A stretch of DNA of 64,000 nucleotides from Ophioderma brevispina (Eukaryota; Echinodermata; Ophiuroidea; Amphilepidida; Ophiodermatidae): contig JAMKCH010049355.1 of NCBI GenBank assembly GCA_023653785.1, positions 29,624 to 93,623 of the forward strand, read 5' to 3'. A program made the translations under genes and the position numbers. Under the pieces are notes generated by a model. The model saw nothing but the letters and a program-made list of their open reading frames with translations, was not told the origin of the DNA and searched no databases. This document shows positions 12,103 through 23,878 of this stretch, in pieces; the first letter of the stretch is position 1, and each line of letters starts with the position of its first letter.

Positions 12103-13384
12103 TAGTTGGAATTATCAGGGACAATCTTATCCACTCTTAGCTGAAGTCTCTACACCTCAGCGTCTGTGGCTGGCTATTCTGAAAGGGAGACAACTTTAGA
12201 CCTGGGTTGTTAAACCAGGGTTAGTTCCTACATGAGTGGACTCTTTTCTTTCAAAATACTGTGAAAGTTGTAGCAGGTGAGAAAATTCCTCATGGATGGG
12301 CCAAAATTTTTGACAATGTTGGAAAAAAATATTCACCTCAATTTTCAAGTTTACATCGCCGCAAATAGGACTCACTCAATTTAGCATTAACAAACCATCC
12401 ATGTTTTATGGCCTCTAAATTAAAACTAGGCAACGTAATTATAAGCCAACAGGGTGAACAGAGTAACCATGAGACAAAACACCAACACTATGTGTCAAAA
12501 GACCCTATTCTCAGGGGGGGACACAGTTCCAGTAACTTCCATTCACCAGTGTATTTAGAAAATACACCCCTGGTTTTGGGTATGATATATGATACCCAGA
12601 CCAAACAAGGGTCAATTCGTAATTGTGTACAACTTAACTGTTAACTGATGAACGGTTGCTTTGGTAGACGAGGATGCCAAAGCTCATAGTGCAAGCTTTT
12701 CCTGTTTGATGTAGTAACCTCAACTTGAACCCGCAGAATAAGGTGGATCGGTCTGGATCAAGTTCCGGTCAAAAAAGAACAAAATAAAACAAAAGTTTGA
12801 AAGTTCATCGCCTCGGCAATTTAAAAAAATTGAGTCACATTTCTCAGGAATTCCTGTTTCCCACCTGAAAATGGTTACTCTGTTTGTTTGTTTATTGTGA
12901 TGTCATTACACTTTTTGGTTATGTCATTATTGTTTACAACCTCTCTGTTGGTTGAGCCATCTTATTGTTTGTGATGGTGACACTTTCCAGTAAAAAGTGC
13001 CCACATGTTATGCTGACTTAGCTTGGTTGGTGCTTATGTAATGTGCCTTTATAAAGCCATGAAGCATCTCGGAAACGGATGGATGAACTATCAAATGTGT
13101 GGTACCAATGGATAGCTATGATCCTCTCGAGTCCATTGATGGTGTATTGTGCAAAAATGCGAAAAATCTAAAAAAATCACAAAATTCATGGTTTTTCGCC
13201 ATTTTTACAAGCAAAAGTTGGATTTCTTGGCCATGATGTGTGTCAAAGTATGCGCACACATGCTCTTACTACAAATAAATCAAATAAATAAAACATAGTG
13301 TAACTGTATCCTTAGCACAAAAAACTGGATTTCTGCTGTTCCGTGTAATTTCAATGGGAAATGGCTTTTCTTCGCATGCAGTGT
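12103..13384. other. No gene recognised
   Basis: It contains the partial CCTACATGA foldback copy near 12200-12300 and otherwise ordinary AT-rich sequence. A 78-codon frame at 12408-12644 has no recognisable features. Confidence 0.4.
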
Positions 13385-13672
13385 GTGATTTACCTAAAAA
13401 ATGTTGAGATTTTTATATCATCTGAACCGTTAGCCTTAGTAATCCAAATTCGGTCGCATCTGTAAGAAATTTGCAATTTTGTATTTTCTGTCCGTAAACG
13501 GACAGAAATTACAGCACAGTAGCCTATGGGACCGTGGGAAACGAACAATTTGCGCATAACCCAAACCGCAAGATCGTGATCAACTCAAATTTTGGAAATA
13601 AGTTTTTTCTCAAGGATATCTAGTGATCTAATGAATAAAACAGAGGTGCTGAAATCACGAAATCAACCTTTA
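13385..13672. mobile_element. TTAA-type MITE family A, 5'-truncated
   Basis: It matches 28950-29262, including CTGAACCGTTAG, CGGTCGCATCTGTAAGAAAT and ATCACGAAAT..ACCTTTAA at the end. The left terminus is missing. Confidence 0.75.
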
Positions 13673-14466
13673 AAAAAATCGAGCGCAAGGCTTCAAGGAA
13701 AAGGCCAGGTGGGTTTTTTCCCTAAATTAGGGTGCCACCTGTGGACATTTTGAGAGAAAAAAGGGCAACAAAAAATGTAACGGAGGATCTCAATAATTCT
13801 TGAATAAATATTTGATAATACCATTCCTCGTAAATAAACAAATCAAATATTCAAAAGTACTTTAAAAACTGAAAAATATTGCAAAAACTGCATCTGTTCC
13901 CGTGTAAATGGGACCCCAAACCATTTCCTGATTTTTTTTAAAATAATTTCATTACGAATGTGATATGTGTATAGTTGTATATAGTGTACATTTTGGTTGT
14001 ATTTAGGGCACAGAATAAATTAATAGTCAAATGGTCATGCCTGGCAGATAAACAATGGTTTTTCAGGCACATGTAAAGCGGGACCCCATTTGGTGTCCTG
14101 TTTACACGGGAACCACATATCCCCAAAAAAATATTCAAAATTTAAAAGGTTTTGATACACTGTCTTTAAAAACTTGCATGATATGCATGGAATACGTATG
14201 CAAGAACAATTGCACATGAAATTTATCCATGTCAACTTACATCCTTCAGCAGTTTCTCAGAACAACCAGTGGTTTCCCATATACACTAAAAAGCGGACAC
14301 CAAAATTTGAGGGTTTTGTTTCCAACAGGAAATCAGTGACTGCATTGATTATAACATGATAGGCTAATTACCAAACAGTCAATTTATTTGTTATAAAGCT
14401 TTGGTGTTTGTTTAATAATCAATCAGAACAATCTCCCAGATATTTCTTCAAGTTTTTGATGTCACA
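13673..14466. other. No gene recognised; CCCGTGTAAA phrases
   Basis: The phrase CCCGTGTAAA occurs near 13900, inverted near 14110, and inverted again near 15665. This suggests remnants of another inverted-repeat element. No coding segment is recognised. Confidence 0.4.
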
Positions 14467-15602
14467 TTAAGGATATTTCATGATTCTGAATTTGGAAAAT
14501 TTGGTATGGGATGGAAAGCTTAATTAACGTAGATTACATATAAATAAAAATCAGTTGAAAATTGTCCATATTTGTTGATTATTTTGCCCTTTTAATTTTC
14601 CGCCCAATAGCTTTCTCGAAAACAATTCCGACATATCCACATCGGCAGGCAATGTGACGTCAAAGTGATGACCATCATAATTTACACTCGTTGTGACCAT
14701 CATATCGCAGTGTTTCCACTTTCCTATTCGAGTTGAACTGCCAGGGGGGTAGACAATGATGCCATCCAACAGCAACAGCGAATTCAAGTCGGCATCAACA
14801 TCTGGCGCGAACCGAGTGCATCCTTTCAAGACTTAACGGTAGGAGGCGCTATTACGCGTATCGAACGGTTTTCCACTCAGACTTGCCCTAAAGTCTAGCC
14901 TGGTCACGCATATTTAAATCTAATGACCGTTATTGGAAATTAGACTATTTTACAGCGGGGTTAATCCACTGACCCCGCCGGATTTTGAATTCAGATAATT
15001 TATCCTTTATTTATCATGTTATTACTAAGATGTACTGAACTAGGGTTTAAGAGGCGATTTTGGTAATGAACTGAGACACAGCCACCATGATAGTAACTAT
15101 GCACGTAGCAGTTTTTTACACCTTTACCGGTTGGAAATCCGAAATCCCCAAGCCCAAATCGAGCAGGTCGTGTCCTACCCCCCCTGTGAAACTGCGTCGA
15201 ATGTGTTTTTATATCAATACTATTAAAACACAACGAAATGAAAAAAAAATGTCATTCTGTAACTTATTTTTCAAATTTTATTATTATTTCATTAATCCAC
15301 CATCACTATTACAAGTGTCATGCAATAACAATCGAGTCAACACGATGTTTTGGTTGGTCATCACTTTGACATGACGTCACGAGGAGAGCAAAAATTGGGC
15401 GCTTTTGGATCAATGGAGCCGTGGGGCGAAAATCTGCCCGGTTTCCGTCGTAGTCCCAAAAAAGCAAAAAAATTAAAATGCCTCTATTTTTTTATTTACA
15501 TCAATTGTATTATTTTTTCGGGCATTCGTTGAGTATTACATCTATTTTATGAATGTTAAGTCAAACTGAGCTTGAACAAAAATCTTGACATCTTTTCCTT
15601 TA
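14467..15602. mobile_element. TTAA-type MITE family C, interrupted copy
   Basis: The outer parts (14467-14730 and about 15200-15602) match 26166-26791, with the middle replaced by a hAT-like element. The host is partly palindromic: GACGTCAAAGTGATGACCAT is mirrored by GGTCATCACTTTGAC. It starts at TTAA. Confidence 0.75.
14742..15186. mobile_element. CAGGGGGGTAG-ended hAT-like element, nested
   Basis: It starts CAGGGGGGTAGACAATG and ends GTCCTACCCCCCCTG. It is flanked by TGAACTGC (14734-14741) and TGAAACTGC, an imperfect 8-bp duplication. A second copy lies at 60755-61197 and a truncated copy at 60180-60337. Conserved interior phrases include CGAGCAGGTCGTGT and GGTTAATCCACTGACCCC. Confidence 0.75.
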
Positions 15603-16440
15603 CAAACCACAGAACACCAATGTTTAGAGAGGCCTTTTTTATTTCATGTCACACAGGCTTGGTTTCCCATTTACACGGGAAATGACCCTTTATTTATACA
15701 ATAACATTAAAAGTTATTGAGTTCAATGTTTCATATTATATAATCTGAAAATTAGATGCCAATCTGTAATTTAAAAAAATTGGAATTATAAGATTTGAAT
15801 ACATAGCTTCATTGTTAAATTTAAATAAACAAAATGTCACCTAGTAACGGGACACCACAGTCTACTGGCCAAGAACCTATTTTACGGAAACACCCATGTA
15901 TTTTGGGCGTGAACAAAAGTAACCAATAGGTGAGATACAACAAAAAAATTCGATGGGAGGGTAAATTATGGTGGAGTGTTGTTGGACGAGGGGTTGGGAA
16001 AGAGTGTTGGGATGTTTCTCACGAAGTGGTTGGTAGGGAATGTTGCCTTGGGAGGGGTGTGTGATGACTAATTTTTGTCATTTGTGTTAGCTAGAGGTTC
16101 TAGTTCTTCTCTCGCCAAGGTATGGTAGTGGAAATAGTAGACAACTATCCAGTGGTGTAGCCATGCAACCCCCCCAACCCCCCACCAATTTGATTTTCGT
16201 CAGTTTGAGATGGGCCTGTTAGTCACTTTAAAGAATTCAGGTCATGGCGCTTACAACTGGATTGTCAACAAAGTATGGTTGAAAGTTCGAGTGGTCAGCG
16301 TGTGGACAAGTAAATTTTAAAAATCGTAAACCCTACGGTAGGTCCGTGGACCCTACCCGTTTTCAGTCCATTCAGATGCAACACTCTACCTCCCCAAATC
16401 AATATCATCCCTACAATTCCACGGCATCGATCCATCTGTC
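15603..16440. other. No gene recognised
   Basis: AT-rich, with an isolated hAT-like terminus phrase (CCAGTGGTGTAGCCATGCAA) near 16150 whose partner was not found. Confidence 0.4.
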
Positions 16441-17045
16441 GTGTGTGGGACTTCCACATCATTTAAGGGACATATGTTGAAAAAAAATTGCATGTATGAA
16501 AGGACCCTTACTGAAATCACTTCCACTAGTTTGAAAACATTTGGATGTTTTACATTCTTAAAAACAGTGAAAAACAGTAAGAGTTCCGGGGGGGGGGGGG
16601 GGGGGTGGCAGTTTGTGGCACTTTCTTGACAAGGGATCTGACAAGGATTACTACTGCCAGCATTTACAAACTTGAAAAGCAGTGTAATCAGCTCACAAAC
16701 CATTGTTATTGTATATGTGCTAATCCTGGCTAATCCATCCTTTGCCTTGCCAGATCAATATCTGCTACAAGCCTAAAGTACAACGCCGGAATCCCGGTCT
16801 GAATGCTTTTGAATTGTGGTCGCAAAACATTCTAGATACACTGTCAAATTCTGTCGGGATGTCAACACCTTGGCTTTTCTGTTCCAATTGCCACACACTG
16901 CCACCTCCCCCTGAACTCTTCCTGTTGTTACTACTGTTTTTACAGAATGTAAACATCCAAAAGTGTTTTTCAAACTCGTTGAAGTGATTTCATAAGGGTT
17001 CTTTCATATGTCAATTTTTTTTTGCATGCCATTAATGTCCTTAAA
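16441..17045. repeat. Foldback with ~190-bp arms and G-run
   Basis: The left arm (about 16455-16650) returns inverted at about 16865-17045, for example TTTGGATGTTTTACATTCTT against AGAATGTAAACATCCAAAAG. A G18-type run in the left arm has no equal-length partner. An apparent splice acceptor at 16753 and a 78-codon frame lie across spacer and right arm, so I treat that frame as a shadow. Confidence 0.75.
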
Positions 17046-17117
17046 GGCAAACATTTGGCACGACTACTCGCATTGTTGTTGATTTATGAATCATTTTTTA
17101 ATTATCGGTTACACCAG

Positions 17118-17217
17118 GACTATACCAGAGCTTTTGAAATATGTAGAGGATTACATATGGAACCAAGCAATAGACAACTCAAGACTAGAAAAACTTATCA
17201 ACAGTAAATGCAAAAAG
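17118..17217 (+). CDS. Candidate internal exon, unknown gene
   Basis: It is bounded by ..ACACCAG and AAG|GTAATG. After a single starting base, 33 codons are open: TIPELLKYVEDYIWNQAIDN then SRLEKLINSKCKK. The amphipathic, charged composition is protein-like, and this frame alone is stop-free between the two splice signals. I do not recognise the family. Other candidate exons on the same strand lie at 19846 and 20122, but their phases do not join directly, so linkage is unproven. Confidence 0.4.
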
Positions 17218-18133
17218 GTAATGTATTTTTGTGTCTTGGCCGTTGTGGGGTAACTTTTGTTCATTTCACTAACATTATGTTTAGCAGGCCCGTAACCAGG
17301 ATTTTTTTAGGGTGGGAAGATTTCTTTTTCAAAAGGGGTGAATTTTCTCCTTACATTACCCCTCCAAAGAGGGGGGGGGATTGGCAAAGTGGACCTTTTT
17401 AACCGAAATTTTAACCATTTTTTGACAAACAAGCCATAAAATTTTTTTGGATCGCTTCACTCGCAAATTTATTTTTCTGGCCTTTATAAGGTTTTGGGTA
17501 GGGGACCAGGTTCCGGATTTATTTGGCATCCCTAACAGAAAATTAGTACACCGACTATAAATGCCCAGTAAACCCGTATATCCCGATTCTGTGGTGTTAA
17601 AGGCTCTGTTGGCATTTATACATAGAACAGAGCCGGTCATAGTCAGGGGTTTTATTTTTAGCAACATACATCTAATTGGAAGCCTATGTGATTGGCTATT
17701 TTCCATCAATCTGCACCCAGGGTTCCCAAAATCCGTAGTAATATTTATTTCACCTCATAATGCATCAAGATTTACATGATCAGAACATATTAATTATAAA
17801 CAGTTATCTACATAATTACAAAAATGATAATGGAGGAGATTATCAAAAGGCAAAAGGCCAACATTTGTCAGAAGAGGTTCGTGTGTAAGTTCCTATTTGC
17901 GATGAATCAAGTTTGATTCACGCACTAAGAGACAGATTTCTAGTCCTGGGACACACTTTGTATGAGTGAATCCTGTAAAAAATATGCTTGAGTTAGTGAC
18001 TCCGATGCTGATTTTTCACCTTGGAAAAAACCTAAAATCATCCAGAGGACCTTCACATGACCACACCTGTTAAAGGTCCAAATGCCAATATACTTGCGAT
18101 GATAATTTCTTGAGCGGGCATATTTTATAATTA
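17218..18133. other. No gene; one hAT-like terminus
   Basis: CAGGCCCGTAACCAGG at about 17287 is nearly the terminus of the element at 21939. The matching far end was not located, so this is probably a fragment. Confidence 0.4.
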
Positions 18134-19121
18134 TTCAAAAAATAAAAAAAGTAAAAAAAAACTCTATGATTAATTTTAATTTACATAAAAAAATATTTGA
18201 CAAAAAATTGTTATAAATAGCTTCCAAACTATAAAATGACATTATTTGCTTGACAACTTGCATGACCAAAATGCTTTTTGTGTATTTGGCAGTGTTGGCA
18301 GTATGCACTAGTTGTACAATGTTGCACTACACGGAAACGTCTGATTGTATAATAATATTCCGTGGGCCCACAATCACATACTGTCTATCTGACATTTTTT
18401 ACTTTTTTTGAAGATATTTTGCATATGTACTTTAAAGTTATGGTCTATACATGCACAAAGTTACAATCTTAAGAAATAACCTATTATACGAATATTAATT
18501 AAGAATTTTGATAAATAAGCTCAAAAACTGCATATTGCTATTTCACATACTGTCGTTGTTTTTTTTCATTTACACATAATTCTCTAGGCGTATAATTAAG
18601 CGCTGTTCGTAAACAAGCTGTTTCGCTTTTTCACATACAGATCTATGTCTCGTGCGTGAACATTATATTACGTGTTTCACATACAGATCTATCTGACTCA
18701 TTGAAATATAACGGTGAAATTAGCTTTGTTGCAAAAATACGACTTTTTTTGCATTTCACATACAGACTATGACTTTGTAGCTTTAATATAGGAATACAAT
18801 TGCACTTTCAAAACTCAGCATGGTTAAAACTTAAACATTCCAGAAGTTTTCTTCATAAATGGCAAAATTAAAAAGTAAATTGTAATGTTTAATTCCATAG
18901 TACACCAAACATGAAATTTCCCGGAAGAATTTCATCAACAAATGGCGATTTTTCGCGAAAACGGCCTTTCGTCAGATACAGTATGTGATGTGGGCGAACC
19001 AATTATTGAGAAGTAGCTGAAATTCCAACTTGAGCACATGGAAGTGTGATTATTGCATAAAATAATTATATCAATTAAAATTAATCATAGAGTTTTTTTT
19101 TACTTTTTTTAATTCTGAATT
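18134..19121. mobile_element. ~990-bp TIR element with repeated CACATACWG motifs
   Basis: Both ends share an inverted repeat of about 45 bp containing AAACTCTATGATTAATTTTA (18166-18180 region and about 19075-19100). Inside, CACATACTG or CACATACAG occurs at least five times on the plus strand and once inverted (CAGTATGTGATG). Several are extended as TTTCACATACAGATCTAT. Short subterminal repeats of this kind often bind transposase. There is no open frame of note and I could not define a clear target duplication. Confidence 0.7.
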
Positions 19122-19424
19122 TTTAATGTAATTTTTTAGCAGCACCTCTAGGAAGTCTCATTAGTTAGAGACCTTGAAATTAAAACAATACTGATAGTAT
19201 GTTTCATTACAACAGTTTATTTATAAGAAAGGAGTCCATTTCAATAAGTTTTTGGTTTATGTAGACACAAAGCCAGCGACCATGTTCATTTTAGAGTGCA
19301 TCATCACTCGTTCTGATTCTCTTCGACGAAGACATCTGCTTGGATTTACTTATTACCAATAAATTATCTTCTATCTTGTTAGGTTAATTAAAAGGCCGAC
19401 TACTCCAGAGTTTTCTGAGGAGGG

Positions 19425-19730
19425 CGCCTCAATTTTCAAACAAATCGTGTTTTTGCATGAACCTATGTTGTATGAAATATGCTAAGCTCAAATCGAAGTG
19501 ATTCATATAGAAAAGCAAATCTGTGTTATAAATGAACGGATCCCGGAATTTGTGTTCTACCACAGTGTCAGATGGCACTGTATACTGACAAAATGTTTTA
19601 CGGACATGAAAACGAAAAATGTGATAACCTACAACTTTGGAATTCAGCATTTTAGGGGACTTCTTTAGTTCTAGATGGCTATTTTCCAATTAATACTAGA
19701 AAATTATTGTCAAAATATCTGAGTCAGCTT
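19425..19730. repeat. Dispersed repeat E, copy 1
   Basis: It shares order and wording with 31520-31850, for example ACTTTGGAATT..GCATTTTAGG, CTTTAGTTCTAG, and CCGGAATTTGTG against CCAGAATTTTTG. A shorter inverted piece occurs around 35810-35990. Minus-strand open frames across it are repeat shadows. Confidence 0.65.
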
Positions 19731-19845
19731 TAACCGCTTGATTGTTGGTTTTTTTCCCACAGCAGGGCTTGATGGGAATGGCAATAGCGGTGGCGCTGTT
19801 CTAGGAAGTGCGGGACTTCTTTCCTTTTTTTTTTCTTTTTTTTAG

Positions 19846-19941
19846 TGGTGCTGGAATTGCCCTTTCAAAGAAATGACATTTTCCTGGAAGAAAGAGTTAG
19901 ATCTGTATTAAGCAGAGCTGTATCTAGACACTCACCACCTG
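19846..19941 (+). CDS. Candidate internal exon, unknown gene
   Basis: A long pyrimidine tract ending TTTTTTTTAG is followed by an open segment, VLELPFQRNDIFLEERVRSV then LSRAVSRHSPP, and closes at CCACCTG|GTAACT. The acceptor is strong and the donor acceptable. Composition is protein-like and downstream intron-like sequence turns T-rich. I do not recognise the family. Confidence 0.4.
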
Positions 19942-20121
19942 GTAACTCCATGCAGACAGATGGACTCGTCTCCGATAGTTGCCATCTATACTGGGATTTT
20001 CATTACATTGCTCTTCTGATAATTTTATTTTTGATCTGTAGCTGTAGCAGTCTAATTAATGTGAATTCAGGGGGGTTCATGTTCTTCTGTATACGAGTGT
20101 TAGTGGATCTGGAGTATCTAG

Positions 20122-20258
20122 AGCCTGGCGAGTTATGTTTTTCAAAAAACATATGAACTAGCAAGACCAAAAAAGTCAAGATCGGAAGAGCTACAAAGTT
20201 TGAGAGAGAGAGTTATTGATTGTAACCGCGGGGAAGTACCCCTAGAAAAAAAAATCAA
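20122..20258 (+). CDS. Candidate internal exon, unknown gene
   Basis: Between ..AGTATCTAG and TCAA|GTAATT, 45 codons are open: SLASYVFQKTYELARPKKSR, SEELQSLRERVIDCNRGEVP, LEKKI. The peptide is rich in K, R and E and could form helices. It sits about 180 bases after the previous candidate exon, but the phases do not match for direct splicing. One or both may be false, or belong to a decayed element. Confidence 0.35.
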
Positions 20259-20629
20259 GTAATTAAGCAAGAAACTGAAAGGAGGGCAAAGCATACAGTT
20301 CAGTTAAGGATCATAGGGATAGATATGGGCATGCTCAGAATCAGAAACCTTAAAAAAAAAACCATGCAGAACTGCAAGCAGATTGTAATTTTGAATCCCC
20401 TTTTTTACCATTGCTCCCAAATTCTGAAGTGCAATTGGGATACTTTGGATGCAATTTTTGTACAATTTAGTGGGACTGTTTGTAATGATGCATATGTTTA
20501 TCTTTGGCACAGCCACTGGCTTGAAATACTCTGGGGGTTTAGTAATTAAAGGTGGCATGAGAGATTTCACATACTCGTATTTTTCACACCTCATTTGTGG
20601 CGAGTGAATGAGTGTTATTGAAATTATGC

Positions 20630-21675
20630 TGTTATATAGCCCCATTTTTCTGATTAAACTTTTAAAAAAATATTATTTCTCAATTTTATTTGAGAAAGTT
20701 TCTCACGGGAAAAGACTGTTATTATTAAAAAAGAGAGAAAAGGGAATACCCCTATTTGTTTTGCTAAAGTGCAACCTGTTTAGATTGCACAATAGGGGAA
20801 GTGGGGAATTCCCCACGGATGCTAAAACTAGAAACCTTGTTATGTTTTGAGATCGAAACATTGTAAGATCAGGGAATTTCCCCCACAAGTTATTTAGATG
20901 AAGTGATGTAATTCGGGGATGAATTCCGATTGGTCATCTAGTGTAACGGTTATGTTTATGAATTGAATGAGGTAATGATTATTGTGAGAAAGGGGAATCT
21001 ATCTGGAGTAGTTAAATACTATCACATGGAAGGACTCTTGTCAAGCATCCACTACTTAACAAGTAGCTAGAAGATAGTTAGTTTTTATCGCATTAAGGAG
21101 CAGACATCAAGTACCTAGTGCCAGGATATATAATTCCAGTGAGCAGAGTTGCTGTAATTATTCTACTGTCATTTGAGCCGAACGTGCTGGGAATAAAATA
21201 GGATTCACAAATGTGGACAGAGAAATGTGGTGAATTAGTTGGACTGATATACTGTGGAGTTATTATCGTCGAGGGACTTAAACATTAACCTTTGGTCGTC
21301 TTGAACGGGGAACAAGATTACCTTCAGGACTGAGAAAGATTCCCTTGGAATATAATACCTGAGGAGTTTGTATGAACTTGTGCGCGTCATTTTGAAATCT
21401 TCGCTGTGAGGACATATCATCGTTGAACTGCAACGCTTCGTGTGGACAATAGTGGACATTCTTGAGGACAATAAGTATCAGTTATATAAATTGTGTGTAA
21501 TTGTGTGATTTGATTTATGTAATTTTGTTTTGGACATACCAAATCCTTGAACCAAATCAAGTAAAGATCATTAAAACTGTTTATTATGTATAATTTAGAT
21601 CATTTGTGCACAAGGCTCATTTATTAGTGTTTGAAAGGTATTTCTGACCTTAGACGCCTACAAGACGTCATAACA
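20630..21675 (+). mobile_element. Solo LTR, copy 1 (~1.05 kb)
   Basis: It begins TGTTATATAG and ends CATAACA, that is TG..CA with short inverted ends. It is flanked by a 4-bp direct repeat ATGC (20626-20629 and 21676-21679). The whole length matches 57473-58528 in the same orientation. Shared blocks include TCTCACGGGAAAAG, TTTAGATTGCACAATAGGGG, GAGCAGAGTTGCTG and GAGACGTCAT-type 3' wording. No gag or pol remains between or beside the copies, so each looks like a solo LTR left by recombination. Confidence 0.75.
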
Positions 21676-21819
21676 ATGCCCACTTGATCGAACCCACCCC
21701 AGGTTTTTAAAGTTGAAGTAAACCCTAAATCCTGGGGTGGGTTCGGTCATTAAATTCGGCTGGGTTCGGTGTGAAAATAGGTGTAAATAAACACCGCTTT
21801 TAAATATATGTTAGTTTAG

Positions 21820-22630
21820 TTAATTAAACCAAAGTTTTAAATCTTGTTTTGCCTCCGCTAAGTAAGGGTGGCTGCATTCACTTCACACTCAGCAATACTG
21901 CTGTGTGAGGATTTATTGGAGCTAAAGATAATTAACTGCAGGCCCGTAGCCAGGAATTTATGTGGGGGGGGGGCGGACGTGGGTGCGGATTTGCCAGAAG
22001 TGGACCTTTTGCGTACCAACAAACCAATTTTTTCAGCTCGCTGCGCTCGCCGGTTTACCCTGGGGGGGCTGGGGGGTTAACATGACATCATCATAGCGTT
22101 AAAAAAACAGTATAATAATACCAACAATGCGTAATTCAGTAGTATTAACCGCTGCTTATTCATTCATATACCATACAGCACAATCCCTTACAACAACAAA
22201 ATTTAGGCAAGCGACAAACTTTAACATCACAAAGCGGACCTTCAAAATGACAAAGCGGACCTTCAACATCAAAAACCGGACCTTTGTCATTTTTTTGGGG
22301 GGGAAAAAAAAAAAAAAAAAAAACCCCCCCCCCCCCCCCCCCCCCCGCACCCCCCTGGCTACGGCCCTGATTGACTGCATGCCCTTCCTGATGGTAATCC
22401 ACAGTTTTCAGCGGCAGGCCTAGCCTTTGGGCAATCACACCCACCATGCAAGGCAGCATGTGCTGGATGGCCGCCATTAGCTCTCTGCCATGATGCCCCT
22501 TGTAGGTAGATCTTCTTTTTCATTCTACCAGGGTAATCAGCTATCGTCCACATAGATTTCCTTAGAAACCCAATGCGGTGACGGTTTAGCCGCTGAAAAC
22601 TCGGCCCTGGGACAAGTAGTACTGGTTACC
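21820..22630. repeat. Dispersed repeat D, split by hAT-like insertion
   Basis: The outer parts match 22945-23295: ..TTTTAAATCTTGTTTTGCC.. through GTGTGAGGATTTATTGGAGC, then TGCCCTTCCTGATGG.. through GGTGACGGTTTAGCC. The centre is interrupted at 21939-22369. The family is also seen at 10225. It may be a SINE or the 3' end of a LINE. I cannot tell which. Confidence 0.7.
21939..22369. mobile_element. hAT-like MITE, CAGGCCCGTAGCCAGG ends
   Basis: It starts CAGGCCCGTAGCCAGG and ends CCTGGCTACGGCCCTG, inverted repeats with the hAT-style CAG..CTG termini. The 8-bp flanks ATTAACTG and ATTGACTG differ at one base. The insertion point is confirmed by the uninterrupted host copy at 22945. The interior has a short tandem array around AAGCGGACCTTCAACATC, then G, A and C homopolymer runs (22298-22346). 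Confidence 0.85.
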
Positions 22631-22944
22631 GGGATACCAGTAGCAGGAAACCTGATCTGACATAATGTATAATACAATGTGTTGTTTGAACTCGTCAAAC
22701 AACTTTCAGGGGTGTGGACTTACTTTTTGGGATGTGGTTATGTTATTTTGAAGTACCACAGTGACTGTCAGAATTGTCCAGAGTCATTTGTCCTGCACAT
22801 GGAAGTGGATGCTGATTGGCTTGTTTAGTATGCTGGCCTCCTCTTTGGTGAATCACACATAAGACTACCAATAGGCTTCACCACTTTTACGCAGCTATTT
22901 ATGGCACACACGTTGCCTACCATCTGAACAATTCCGACAGCAAC

Positions 22945-23295
22945 TAGTAGTAGTAGTAGTAAACCAGAGTTTTAAATCTGGTTTTGTTCCCGCTAACAGG
23001 GTTGGCCGGATTCACCTCACATTCACAGCAATACTGCTGTGTGAGGATTTATTGGAGCAAAAGATAGTTGACCAGATGCCCTTCCTGACGTCAATGTGCT
23101 GAATGGCCGCCATTAGCTCTCCAGAGCCGACACCCTTGTAGGTAGATCTTCTTTTTAGTTCTACTAGGGTAACCAGCTACCCTCATCGGATTTTCCTTAG
23201 AAACCTGATGGGGGTGACGGTTTAGCCATGGACAACCTGGCCCTGGGACAGGTAGTACTGGTTACCAGAGTAGCAGGCCCTCAAAGAAAACCTGT
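22945..23295. repeat. Dispersed repeat D, uninterrupted copy
   Basis: AGTAGTAGTAGTAAACCAGA opens the copy, and GGTGACGGTTTAGCC and GGGACAGGTAGTACTGG lie near its end. It serves as the empty-site reference for the nested insertion upstream. Confidence 0.7.
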
Positions 23296-23591
23296 CCTGA
23301 CCTTTATCTGTATTTCATGAATTTTGTGTATCGACTTGGAAGTGTTGAGACACACAAAATGTAATGGAGTTTAATTATACTTATGATAGATGGCAATTTC
23401 AACAAAATTAAAAATGGCAACAAATTCTGTGCCTGAAAATAACGGCTTACTAGTATACCAGTGAGAGATAGTGTCATGGAAGAACATGTACCTCTGCCTT
23501 TGTGAAATTGGAATTTAAAACATAACATTTTATTTTAAAGAACTGCAACATTCCATTCCATGATCAGGCATAATAAGTAAGACCTTGGTTA

Positions 23592-23786
23592 AGGTTTGTT
23601 CATACTTCACTGCACCTGCGTTGCGTTGGCAGAACTGCAGTTGCTACCCATAATACTGCATCGCAGTACCGCAATAAAGTTAAATTAATTTTAACTTGAT
23701 CTGCAGTGAGTTGCGTTGTGTTGCGGCAGAAAATTATCTTTATATTGGCAATGCAACGCACAGTGCAGTGAGGTATGAACGGACAT
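23592..23786. mobile_element. Harbinger-like MITE, GCAGT-rich, copy 1
   Basis: The ends AGGTTTGTTCATACTTCACT and AGGTATGAACGGACAT are inverted. TTA flanks both sides (23589-23591, 23787-23789), as in PIF/Harbinger insertions. The interior is dense in CTGCA/TGCAGT words and could fold extensively. Confidence 0.7.
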
Positions 23787-23878
23787 TTAGAGTGGTAGAA
23801 GAAATACATGACAGGGATCATAGCTGTTTGAAAGTCTCATTCATTATGACAAAACAAAAATAAAACAAAAATTATCAA

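Noticed and set aside
16754..16987. Coding exon after TTTGCCTTGCCAG
   Set aside because: The frame runs through the spacer and right arm of a foldback, so openness is explained by the repeat.
20179..20191. AGATCGGAAGAGC, identical to the core of a common sequencing adapter
   Set aside because: The bases on either side do not continue as adapter, and the 13-mer sits inside an open, protein-like segment. Chance is rare but the more economical reading.
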